The translations under genes were made by a program, and so were the position numbers. A DNA stretch of 64,000 bases from assembly GCA_907163375.1 (NCBI GenBank), contig CAJQUW010000464.1:26808-90807 (forward strand), in the 5' to 3' direction. The stretch's first letter is position 1. Each line of letters starts with the position of its first letter. This DNA is from Prostheceraeus crozeri. Taxonomy: Eukaryota > Platyhelminthes > Polycladida > Euryleptidae. The notes under the pieces were generated by a model that did no database searches, was not told the origin of the DNA, and saw only the letters and a program-made list of their open reading frames with translations. Below, one piece after another: positions 39,804-50,079 of this stretch.

Positions 39804-42800
39804 TGGGGGGAGGGCCTTGTATTTGAGCTTAGGGAGTTAGCAGAGAAGGTGGGGAAGGGGGGGTGGGGAGGGAGTCGTAGAGGAGAGATGAGGGAAGGGG
39901 GGGGGGTAGCTAGGCAGTAGGTAGAGGGTTAGGGGGGGGTAAGACAGGGTAGGTACGGAGGGGGGAGGAGGAGAGGGGTTAGCGGAAGGGGTAGGGGGAG
40001 GGTTGGGTTAGGGGGGGGGCAGGGGTGAGTTATAGGGATAGGGAGTAGGTATGAGAATAAAGGGAGCGGAGATTAGTAGGTAATTAGGTCGGGTATGTGA
40101 GAAGGGGTTGAGGGAGAGGGGAGTGATTAGGGTAGGGGAGATTTACTAGGCGTTGTCTTTAGAAGCGTAGGGTAATAGGGGGGAGAGGAAGTGTACCACT
40201 TATAGGGGAGGCTAGTAGTAAGGAGGGGAGGTAGGGTAGGAGAGTAGGGGGGATGGTGTGCACATCTATTTATATCGGAACGGGTTTAATGGGGGGGATA
40301 CTGGAGAGTAGGTTTTTTGCATTACGATTGCATGTTCTTTTTTTTGCCTTTCCCGGGTGTTTTATAAAAAACCTTACTGTTGTCGTTATTCTAATGGTTC
40401 TTCTGTGTTTGCTGCTACTTGAGACTTTAAGAAATTTTCTAGTCGTTCGGTTTTGTACTTCTTTTTTGGCTAATTGAACATACAAGTACTCGAACTCTTG
40501 TTTTTTTTTTGTATTAACTTTTGTGCTTGCATAACGGTCAACTCTACCTGTATTTGTTTGTTACCGACCTTTTTAATCCCCAACACCTTCAGAAACCCTG
40601 TCACTTTTGTGAACCTACGTTCGTTTTCTCCGTAGCTTCCTGGTTACTTTTTTTGAAGCTACACTTGACTTAACTTCGTTGTTTATATAGGTGGTGCTTC
40701 TCTGCTCTGCAACTCGGGGTACTTTGTTCTTACTCGGTACGTCTTGTTTGACGTCACTGAGAACATATACCTTTATAATAAGAGCGTTTTCTCTACTTGA
40801 AACGTTTCTGCAACCTCTGGACGACCTTTTGGCTTACTGTTTTAGTCTTTACTCTGTCGTAACCGACATCTCATCTTGATTTACCAACCTTTGCTTTGTT
40901 GACTAACCACTTTCCTAAATTGGCGATCTAAACAGGGCATATCATCGTGCTCGTAAACTGTTGCGCTCCGCTGGCTCCTGCCAAAATACTGTCTGTAGAG
41001 ACTCGACCTCTGTTCCCAACGGAGGCTCTTTGATTTGGGACTTTTTCTGGTTCTGGACCTCACGTAGACGTGGGTTGTTGTAAATCCTCTTTCTTTCTTT
41101 ACGTTTTAAACTGTTCTCTTGTGTCTCTTTGTTACTTCTCTTGTTTAGTAACTAACAACTCTACTGGGTAGGAACTTAAACTTTTTGGCTGTTTACTACT
41201 TAACTTTGGGGTTTTTCTAGCTTTCCATTACTTAGTTACTTACACTATAACTTTTTTGATCTACGTGTGTTGCTTGCGAACTCGTCACTTCTTGTCTGTC
41301 TCCTAAAGAACTTATCTGCTCTTTGTGTACTTTTGCTGGTTTTTCAACTTAGCTCATCTTTTCGCTCTGGGCACTTCCTTCTTTTGTATCACTTGTTTTT
41401 TTTGTTCTGTTGTATATTCTTTTTTATGCGTTTGTTTAGCGGGGGCTGACTTTCTAACGGAGCGCACGGTTGGCAATACGGAAGGGACTATACGAGGTGG
41501 GGCGCGATAGGTCCAAAATCTGGTCGGCGAAAACAGTAAGAATAGGTAACAACAGAATAGAGGCGAGTTCGTTTGATTTCTTTATTTAGTATTTTCTTAG
41601 GACCTTGTTTTGTTCTGGATAGTCTAGAGTCGCGTTCGTTGGTAATCGGTGCTGAGGAATAACGTGTTGAGTGCACAGATCGGATGAAGTGGAGGCTGGG
41701 TTGGAGAGGTGACTTTGGGTTTGTGTAGGAGTGCACTTTATGTAAGGAAGTACCACAACGGGAAGGGGTGTGGGATAGCTACAACTAAACAATATACTGC
41801 TGTGCCTTAGTAGAGAATGAGGGGGTGGGCGGTCAGAGGCTAATTTGTGCATCGATCGGATTTTGATAGGTTATATTTTTCTGAGACGCTCGACTGCTCC
41901 TTTGCGTTAGGTAATAATAAGTAAGTTTTAAAGTCGAAACGGTTTATTGGTATCTACGTCGTTAAAGCGTTATTAGCCACGCGAGCCTCGTCGATCATTT
42001 GATGCAGGTATTGTGATTGTCCCTTGTAGTTTCGAAGTAGGTTTACGTCTCCTCGTAAGTTATGGATTAACTGTCACAATGTGCTACGGTTTCTTCTGGT
42101 CGGTATAACGAAGTGTTACTTAGAATTGATGCGTCCTGTCTAACTGTCATTGTCATATCTTTTTCCTGGGTACTGTCCTATGAACTTCTTCTTCTATCGT
42201 GGCTGCTTTTTAAACTTCGCAGACTACTTTTCTCGTTTGTTCTTCTCCTCTTGGCGTTGGAGATTGAAAAAAGTAACTTGAACTTTCACCAGGACGTCTG
42301 TCATGTGTCACTCTTCTCCCACTGCGTATTGACTAACCCAACCTGGTTGTCTCCTTGTTTGATGTACTATATTCTTCTTTGGTGTGCGGTTAACGCACAA
42401 AAGGAACTCCTTTGGAACAGTAATGTGTCTACTTAGCTTACTCTTGTTGTGCGTGGAAGTTACTTCACTCTCGACGGTCGTGCTATTTTATGGGCGTTAT
42501 GGTGCTCCTAAAGAGGTAGGCCTACTAGGTTGTAGTGGGGTTACTTTATTCGGCTCTACGGACGACGCTGGGGACTTCTGCGTGCGACTGGTATGCGTCG
42601 GTTTCGAGTGTTTCTATTGTCGGACTCTCTTTGGACGGGTTTGTCTCACGCGCTGGACCCTGACGTAGGCTGAAACTGCTCTCTTTTCGTATTTTGTGTG
42701 TACTCCACTGAATGACTCTGCTACTGTTTCTACTTGTCTTGACTAACATAGTTTGTTCACGGCTCCCTTAGTGACTGACGTTGGCAGTGTTATTTTTCTA

Positions 42801-45480
42801 GACCTGCACACAACCTATGCTTCTTACTAACACAACATCTTGATGTGTCTAGCTGCCGCTTTTGTGCGTTTCTTCCTCTTTTCCTTATCATTCTGGGCGT
42901 GAACTTTTGAACCTGGAGAAGTTACGTATTACTTAACTGATTTGTCTTGTGGTGATTCGCTCTTGTTTGAAGTTTATAACGATATATGCTAACAACTATC
43001 TTTTTTATTCTTAACGGTGCACTTATACCTATATCTAATGGCCCCTTTCGTTTTTTCCTTGTCTGTTTGGACTTGCTAAATTTCTTCCTTGCGTCTTTTG
43101 TCGTTTAACTTTTTAAACGTAGTGGGGTTAACTACGGTTCGTTTTTTGCTTTTGGTCTTGCATTGCAGTCTTGGTAAATACGTTTTGTGTAAGCATAAAA
43201 CATGGCTAAGAACTTGGTCCTCTATAGAATTATCGTGGGTTTGCTGCTCGTATGTCTGTCGTTCGCCCGTATACTATTGTATTCTTTGTCTTGTTTGAAT
43301 ACTTCTGGTTGCTTTGTGGCGTTGCTACTTGGTGCCATTCGCTCGTTAATTTCGGTCTATATACAAAATTTACACTGTTGACTCTGGTGTGGTCGTTGCG
43401 TTAATGCGTTGAAAGTTTTTCCCAGAACCTGGTTGTAATCAACTACGCAAACGGGTTCGCCAACGCTGTGGTTGCCTTGGTCCTTCGTTCGATCTTTACG
43501 CTTTAAACGTCTTCCTATATCTTTTCGTCTTGCTTTAAGACTTTTTCTCTCTTTGTATTCCTACTAAACTCTATGGCTCTCTTGGCTCTACAAACACTTT
43601 CTTGCTTTTGGTTTGCAGCTTGTTGAAGACTGTTGGCTGATCGGTTCTTATTTTTTGCACTGACGGTCAGCGCAGGATACTTGTACGGCGTGTTGTGTCG
43701 TCTGTCGTTATTCTTTGTTTCTTCTTTACTCTGCAACTTCTGCTTTTCCTTTTTCTGCTACGGACGTCTGCGTTTTTAGAGAGCTTAATTTCACCTTGGA
43801 ACTACTTACTATATCAACTTGGTGTAGCTATCTGGGGATACTTATTTTATTGCTTACTTGCTGCTTTAACTTGTTCCTGAGTTTCGCCCTTTCCGATGAG
43901 CTCTTCCTTTAGGGTGTTTATCTTTACTTTTTTTGCCTGGGTTTTACTCCTAAAAAACTTGTGTGTTTACTTGACAGCGTAATAACTTACTGGACTACTT
44001 CATTAGACGCTTTCTTTTTCAAAGACACTTACTAACTTTAATTAATTGCTACTAAAGCGGCCCCGCACTTGACTGCCTTCTTTGGGTCTAACTTATAGTC
44101 CTAGAGCGAACTGCGACCGTAGCTTTGCTTTGTGTTAGCGTTTGAGCTTTGTTCCTATAGAAATGTCGTAGCTAGACTGTTGACTCTAGGCTTTTTGTCA
44201 TCTTTGGGCAAGCCCGCTTGAACCATTTTCCTTGTACTACTAGCTATTATACTTCTGTATACTACTCACTACTAATCCTCTGTGCGTCTAGACTTCTCCC
44301 TTTTTTTCGTGCGACAGTCTACGAACTTGGACTAACTTGTCCTTCGCCTTGACCCAACGTTACATATTTTGGTGCGTATACTGACTTGTACATCCTGGAC
44401 TGACCGTTTGTCTTATTGTGGGTCATGACTGCCACTTTCTGTGTCAGCTTTGAACTGTTGCTTTAACTACCTACTCCAGCTTTTTAAGGCACGTGAACCT
44501 TTGATTTACGTGGTTACTTTGCTTTTGGCTTTTCTTTCTCTACCCTGAACTCTATACTTTGTTTGGCTTTTTCTTGCTAGTTTTTTTAGCTGGTTTCTGA
44601 TCAATCCAAATGACCTTTGTTACTACCTATCTGCCGTCGTGTATACGTCCTCATTGCTTGATTCTTACACGTCTGTTTCTTTTTTTTTATTTACTTTCTT
44701 CTTGTACGTCTTTTTTCGACTACTTTCACTACTACTTTGCGTAAACTGCTCACTTTTATTTTAACCTTTCTTTCGAGCTTCATCTTTTTCTTATACTGTC
44801 TCGTGCGAAGTCGCCTGTGCGCTCTATGTTCACTGTTCTGCTGCAGAACTGTACCATACTAGGTACCATAACTTACTGGTTTGTTCGTTTGTGTTGTGTG
44901 GGTTGGATTGTGAGTGGTCTGTTTTCTCTTTCTCTTGCTGTGGGGCTCAATGTCGTATTCACCGCCGTTGCTTACTTGCGTCTTTTGTTGCATGAACTTT
45001 GACTCTATTTCCTCAGACTGTCCAAACAACCTTCGAAACGTATGAACTCTACTCTTTTTATACCGCACTCTGATCTATAACTTTGTTCTTGCGCGCGTTC
45101 TCTGCACTTGAAACTGGTCATGCATATCTTCCGTTCGCTGGCTACTCATTCGGTTTTTGAAGCACGCGCGATCTTCTGATTAACAGACTTCTCTAGACTC
45201 TGGCCCTATTTTTCGAACTGTTTACGCTCCGCTTAATCTTGACTCAGTAGTCATTCTGGTACGTAAGCTGCTTGCTTACTAACTGGCTCTTTCAACTTTG
45301 GGTGTAGCTTATGGGCAACCCTTTACTGTTTCGTTGCATTGTAGTTTCCCCTCGTTGCTATCTGGCCTGTCTAACTTTTTTTCGTCACTCGTTTTTCGGC
45401 TTACACTTTTCGTTTTCTGTACATTCCACTCGACCTTCAGACCGCGCCACCACCATACCTAAGGACTCCATGACATCCTC
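39804..45480. other. Anomalous block 1: G-rich then T-rich, probable artefact
   Basis: Interrupts the protease-capsid junction, which in copy A is a one-base overlap. 39804-40260 is G-run-rich with little C. From about 40260 the + strand is T-rich, and neither normal strand has good coding potential. Read as the complement without reversal, several stretches give protein-like frames (see finding). The right edge grades into a noisy version of the capsid gene. I regard it as misassembled raw-read sequence, not element DNA. Confidence 0.7.
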
Positions 45481-46743
45481 CCGACCTAAACTTAGTAATA
45501 TCACTACATTAGAAACGTAAACTTCATAAAAGTAATACGATTACGTACTCCTTGTCAGTGTTCTATTGAACGACAAATCCCACGCAAATATTATTGCCCC
45601 TGGACGCATACGCTAGGTGCAGCACTAATATCGCAGTCAAGCAGTCAAATCAAATGCATAAATAGTATATCCACTCTTAAACTCTTTCATAGTCAGTCCG
45701 TTGGTGTCATCCGTATTGTAAAAGCCAAAGACATCCATAAAATCAACATAACTGCGCATAAATTGATCCGAAGCAAAATCTGGTTTGTAGGGTGGACCAG
45801 GATGACTCACACCATTTACACGTAAAGCAATTTCACTTAACTGATTGTGTTTAAAATTGAAAGGATTCTTCTTTATATTACCATTAAATGCATCATTTTC
45901 AACCATTGCCACCATGAGGAGCTTCGGTGCTTCCGATGGAAAGAGGCCATCTTTCATGAAACTCTTTTGATCTTTCGGAATTGTAAAGGTGAGAAGCTTT
46001 GTATGCTGAACGGGGTAAATGGCATTTTGGCGGTTAAGACCTTCAGCATGCCCTCTAATGACACTTGGATTCGGTACTACTCGACGAATGTAAAGTGCAA
46101 TATCTTCCACATGAATTCTAAAATTGTCAACTTTAGCAAATGCATTCAGCGCAAATTCAGGCTTATTCAATGTCAGCTTGAGTCGCATGCTGGTATTACA
46201 GAGTAAAAACTTTGACTGTCTAAAGAAGTCTAAATTCAGCGGACCATATAGCTGACATACTCTACTATCTTTAATCATAGCAGATCGCTTTACAAAGCCA
46301 CTGTTTGTTTCAACATCAAATTTTCCTGCTTCATCTCTGTACCATCCCATGGCTTCCATATGACTTTTTTGTGCTGCTGGATGAAACTGTGATACATGAT
46401 TGAAATATGATTTATAGGGATAATCGCTTTGACCACCTTCCACCTGCTGCTCTCCAATCGTTAGAGAAACATCGCGAAGTAATGTAGTCAATGGTAAATT
46501 GTTCAGTCCAACTTTATGTGCATCGTCAATAGCAGTTCCATCTGCTTGCTGAATTCTAAACCTCAAATCAAGCATCGCATAACTCAAATCTATGTAGTCA
46601 TCACTACCACCAGGAATAACAAATTCAATGGGGCCAGCATTCTCAGCTGTTCGAGGATGATAATCTACAATACTTGAACTAAGAATATCTGTCTGTATGG
46701 CTTGTTGATCGAACAAACAAAAACCGGAAGTTTTACACTCCAT
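45481..46743 (-). pseudogene. MCP: Major capsid protein, C-terminus degraded (B)
   Basis: The native start is MECKTSGFCLFDQQAIQTDI at 46743. The double jelly-roll capsid sequence is near-identical to copy A from PRTAENAGPIEF to GYTIYAFDLTA, where a stop falls at 45637. Between 45640 and about 45481 the nucleotide sequence still follows copy A but with many indels and substitutions, as in an uncorrected long read. The last about 70 residues are therefore unreadable here. The true gene is probably intact. In this superfamily the protein forms the icosahedral shell. Confidence 0.9.
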
Positions 46744-47200
46744 GATTAGAAGTTATAGCAGCGTCGTCGTTTAGCGCCTGATGAATGATTAGAGCCTCTG
46801 CGACGTTTGCGTGAATGCCTTTTGACTGAAGATCGCACCTTACCAGCTCCGCGATGTTTCCTCCTTCCTTTTTCATTCGTTTAGGTGATTTCTTTCCTTG
46901 AGTAACACCAGCAATGGTCTGCTTCAATGTTTTTAAACCGCGTTCCTTCCCACGATTCAACAAACTGCTCTTAAAACTTCTACCTCTGGAAAGATCACTA
47001 GCAACATCACCAGCAAAGCCAACGGCATTACTTAAAACATTTCGTTTTAAAGATCTACCGACATTGGATATGAGAGGTGCTACAACAGATTTCAGTGCAC
47101 CAAGTATGCTACCTCCACGTTGGCGGCGAGCACCGATGTAAATTTGTCCTCCACCACTTACATAGGAGGGTCGTGAATAAAATGAGGCAGTTGGATTCAT
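46733..47200 (-). CDS. Small basic virion-type protein with frameshift
   Basis: 155 aa as read, MNPTASFYSRPSY. Gly-rich YVSGGGQIYIGARRQRGGSI is followed by an amphipathic LKSVVAPLISNVGRSLKR segment and Lys/Arg-rich repeats. This layout is typical of the small basic protein encoded next to the capsid gene in Polintons and adintoviruses, possibly analogous to an adenovirus membrane-active or core protein (inference). Near 46860 the frame probably slips: an alternative frame stays Arg-rich and ends in TAA just before the capsid ATG, whereas the current one overlaps it. Sequencing error or mutation cannot be separated. Confidence 0.65.
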   Translation of the reverse strand: MNPTASFYSRPSYVSGGGQIYIGARRQRGGSILGALKSVVAPLISNVGRSLKRNVLSNAVGFAGDVASDLSRGRSFKSSLLNRGKERGLKTLKQTIAGVTQGKKSPKRMKKEGGNIAELVRCDLQSKGIHANVAEALIIHQALNDDAAITSNHGV

Positions 47201-47241
47201 AGCTCAAACCCTAAACATTGTTAGTTACAACTTTGCATGAA

Positions 47242-48461
47242 TCACTGTCGATCACTTAGATGAAAGATGTCGGCACGACGCATCCAAGAGTTCATACTTG
47301 AAGGATAACCAGTCCATTTAACAAGACACCATTCTTCACCTTGCCGTTTTTTACATCGAATGATTTTCTCTACCAAATATGTTTCACTTTCAGTGACTAC
47401 CTCAATCTCATCGCGGTAAAAGCTACCCTCAATTTCTTCATTATCGTAATCTTTCAACTTGTAGGTGGTCGGAGAGTCTTTTTGATTAATCCTTGATACT
47501 GTAAATACCTCCTCTGTCCAATTCGGAGGTACCCTTTAGCAAAAACACTTTTCACTTTTGAGATACGAACTTTATCGCCAATTTTCACATCACTTTTCAC
47601 ATGAGTGCGTTTACGTTGGAATGATTCGCGCACTTTATCTACATTGTCAGCATTTACATCTACTGGTCTGAGTCCAATAGAACGATGGATAGAGTGATTG
47701 TAGGCATGGAGTGTATCTTGTAGAACCTTTGTCCAATTTTGTGTCAAGTTGGCAGTAAAATGTCGCCACAAGCGATTTTTTAATGTGCGATTAAAACGTT
47801 CAACGAGTGCAGCTTTATAAGCGCTCTTTACACTAAACAACTCAATGTCATGCCTCTCAAATAATCTTGTCACATGCTGATTTTCAAACTCTTTTCCTTG
47901 ATCACTCTGAATTCTTTTTGGAATGCGACCTTCTCGAAAAATTGTTTGGAATGCTTTTGCTACTCCTTTCCCTTCTTTAGTTTTTAAAGGTTGAGCCCAC
48001 GCATAACGCGAGAAAATATCAATGACGGTTAAAATAAAATTATTGCCCGAGTTATGTTTTGAAATGGAGGCAACATCGCACAAATCTGCTTGCCACTGTT
48101 CATCGATGTCATGAACAATATAATGGCGGGTGCGGTACTTCTTTTTCGCTTGTTTGTGGAGTGTATAGGTAGCCTGACCCTTTAACCATCGTTTCACTTG
48201 TGATTGTGGAAGACCACTCGCTTTTGATAATTTCTTGATAGATGCAAATCCTGCCGGATGTTTTACATCATAATAGATTGACTTCAAACGTTCAGTCGAT
48301 GACGGCTGACTCTTTTTCCTCCTTCTCATCTTTTTGTTTTCTTGCCTTTCTACATTTACAACAACTGCAGCATTTAGCTTTAGCGGTTTTGCGATCGTGT
48401 TCACATTGCTTAGGGGTTTCATTATGAGAGCTGGCGCAGCAAGTGCAAGTGACAACGACAT
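47242..48461 (-). pseudogene. INT: Retroviral-like integrase with chromodomain, frameshifted
   Basis: The likely start is Met at 48329 (MRRRKKSQ); upstream codons overlap a Cys-rich frame. Residues next show the Polinton N-terminal domain (IYYDVKHPAGFASIKKL), then the DDE core: WQADLCDV, FILTVIDIFSRYAW, IQSDQGKEFEN and the Glu in ALVERFNRTLKNRLW. A one-base frameshift near 47530 separates this from the tail at 47242-47457, which holds a chromodomain (YLVEKIIRCKKRQGEEWCLVKWTGY). In this family the protein inserts the element, and the chromodomain may guide it to histone marks. All three catalytic acids are present. Confidence 0.9.
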
Positions 48462-48507
48462 TCACCTCTGGCGGCTCATTACATGGCAAGCAACACATCT
48501 GCTTCAT
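48292..48507 (-). CDS. Cys-rich 71-aa frame overlapping integrase start
   Basis: MKQMCCLPCNEPPEVN..., with CTCCASSH, QCEH and KCCSCCKCRKARK: a dozen Cys in 55 residues, spaced like metal ligands, followed by a charged tail. It overlaps the integrase start in another frame. It may be a separate small zinc protein or a zinc-binding N-terminus of the integrase joined by a frameshift. No family assigned. Confidence 0.4.
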   Translation of the reverse strand: MKQMCCLPCNEPPEVNVVVTCTCCASSHNETPKQCEHDRKTAKAKCCSCCKCRKARKQKDEKEEKESAVID

Positions 48508-48508
48508 A

Positions 48509-49201
48509 TTAATAGTCTGAGAACATGTATTTCCTAGGAGGAGCTGTTTTACGTTTTCCTTTTACCAGTTTTAGTGGCGATGTAGATCTACGTCGAGTTC
48601 TTCCTCTTGTTTGCTTAGTGAGTGTGGGAGGGGATGTAGCAGGTGACGTCTTAAACCAATTTGTTGGCATTTTCATCGCCTGAAGCATTGGAGTAGTAGC
48701 CACTGTTGAATCAAGTTCTTTCAATGTCTCATTATTTAAAGCAAATTTTGGCACATTATGCTTTTTCAATAGTTTAAGAAAGTATGACCAACCAGGTGGA
48801 ACATAGCCCTGACGGCGCTTTCTACGTGTCGCATACTGAATCAAGTCTTCATAACGTGAAGCATCAATCACTTTATTTTCATCTGTAATGATTTCTCCTC
48901 TATCATTTACATTGAGATGGGGTTCAATACTGTTGAAAAGAGATATGGCATGTGCGCGAGATGCTAAAGGTGTAGCAGTCGATACAGAGTCACGCATCTT
49001 ATTCTTCAAGTTTTTCAATTGCTCAACAGTTTCCGATTGTAATAATACAGCACGATGTGGATCTTTGATGTGAACATTTTGCTGATAATCTATTTCTTTC
49101 CTATACATTTGATTTGCAAGAGGTTGCTTTACTTGCTGCATGGCAGTCAATTGTACATATTCATCCTGAGGAATAACAATCATGCGAGAATAAGAACTCA
49201 T
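48509..49201 (-). CDS. Conserved 230-aa Polinton protein
   Basis: MSSYSRMIVIPQDEYVQLTAMQQVKQPL opens a family commonly found next to the ATPase in Polintons. The middle has VLLQSETVEQLKNLKNKMRDS, then GWSYFLKLLKKHNVPKF, and the tail is basic (RGRTRRRSTSPLKL). Function not known to me; a virion or DNA-binding role would fit the tail. Its ATG overlaps the ATPase stop (ATGA), so the two are co-transcribed. Confidence 0.8.
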   Translation of the reverse strand: MSSYSRMIVIPQDEYVQLTAMQQVKQPLANQMYRKEIDYQQNVHIKDPHRAVLLQSETVEQLKNLKNKMRDSVSTATPLASRAHAISLFNSIEPHLNVNDRGEIITDENKVIDASRYEDLIQYATRRKRRQGYVPPGWSYFLKLLKKHNVPKFALNNETLKELDSTVATTPMLQAMKMPTNWFKTSPATSPPTLTKQTRGRTRRRSTSPLKLVKGKRKTAPPRKYMFSDY

Positions 49202-49815
49202 AGTTTGTAGATAATCATGGGAGTTTTCAAAATATCACTTCGAAATCTAAATTCTTCCGGACACTCTTGCGTAAAGTCAATGAATAAGTAACCGTATGGT
49301 TTTTCAGTAGCTGCTTGAAAAATTTCAATTAAGGCTTTTGATCCTCTGGGTGCAACTTGTCGCGCTAAAATTTCAAATTGACTTTTATCTCGCGGATTCT
49401 TGAAAATAGCATAATAGTGTGTATTCAGGTTTCGTGTACGAGCTTCTTTTCCATCAGGAAACAAATTTTGTGTAATATAGATGATAAAACACCTTTTATG
49501 GTGTGCTGCGCGAGTGAACATATCTGTAACATCTTTTGAATTCTTACTTTCTTTTAATAAATCATCCAATACAACAACATCATTAGACTGAAGTTTATCC
49601 ACTGGAATAATTCCTTCATGTCGAATAAAGTTGCGACTTTGCAATTCCTGAAACAGCGACGGTTGATAAATACCATAACACCAAATCACTCGATTGATAG
49701 GTTCCTTAAACAACTCCCTTCTTTTATCCAATAAATTCAGCGTGAAAACAGTTTTACCTGCATGAGATGGACCTGATACAGTCAGAACTTTATCACATTG
49801 AAGTCTGAAATCCAT
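49198..49815 (-). CDS. ATP: Genome-packaging ATPase (FtsK/A32-like)
   Basis: 205 aa; start chosen at MDFRLQCDKV, because the open frame upstream is AT-rich and non-conserved in character. Walker A is GPSHAGKT near residue 15, Walker B VVVLDDLL near 80, and the sensor-like IYITQNLF near 115. It drives genome packaging in the adenovirus-like and NCLDV lineage. It is complete and without visible breaks. The sequence degrades into low-complexity AT DNA at 49830-50080 before anomalous block 2. Confidence 0.92.
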   Translation of the reverse strand: MDFRLQCDKVLTVSGPSHAGKTVFTLNLLDKRRELFKEPINRVIWCYGIYQPSLFQELQSRNFIRHEGIIPVDKLQSNDVVVLDDLLKESKNSKDVTDMFTRAAHHKRCFIIYITQNLFPDGKEARTRNLNTHYYAIFKNPRDKSQFEILARQVAPRGSKALIEIFQAATEKPYGYLFIDFTQECPEEFRFRSDILKTPMIIYKL

Positions 49816-50079
49816 TTTATTACTTTGAGACTCAACATTTGCATAATTAACGCTTAAGAGCCAAAGATATTTAAAATGAAAAGATAAAAATTGAAGGATG
49901 TATAACAAAGAATGGGGAATGAAGGAATTTTCGATAAAGAAAGTGGAGACCATTGAGATAGTATAACGGATAAAAATAATATAATCGGAAATAAAAAAAT
50001 AATAAAATAAAAATTCGAAAAGATTGAAAATAAAATAAAATTACCGAGCAGACAAGAATATGCAGAGATTGCAAATTAA

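Noticed and set aside
40253-45068. Leu/Phe-rich + strand frames that look like membrane proteins
   Set aside because: They follow from the T-rich composition of the anomalous block; none exceeds about 110 codons or resembles a family.
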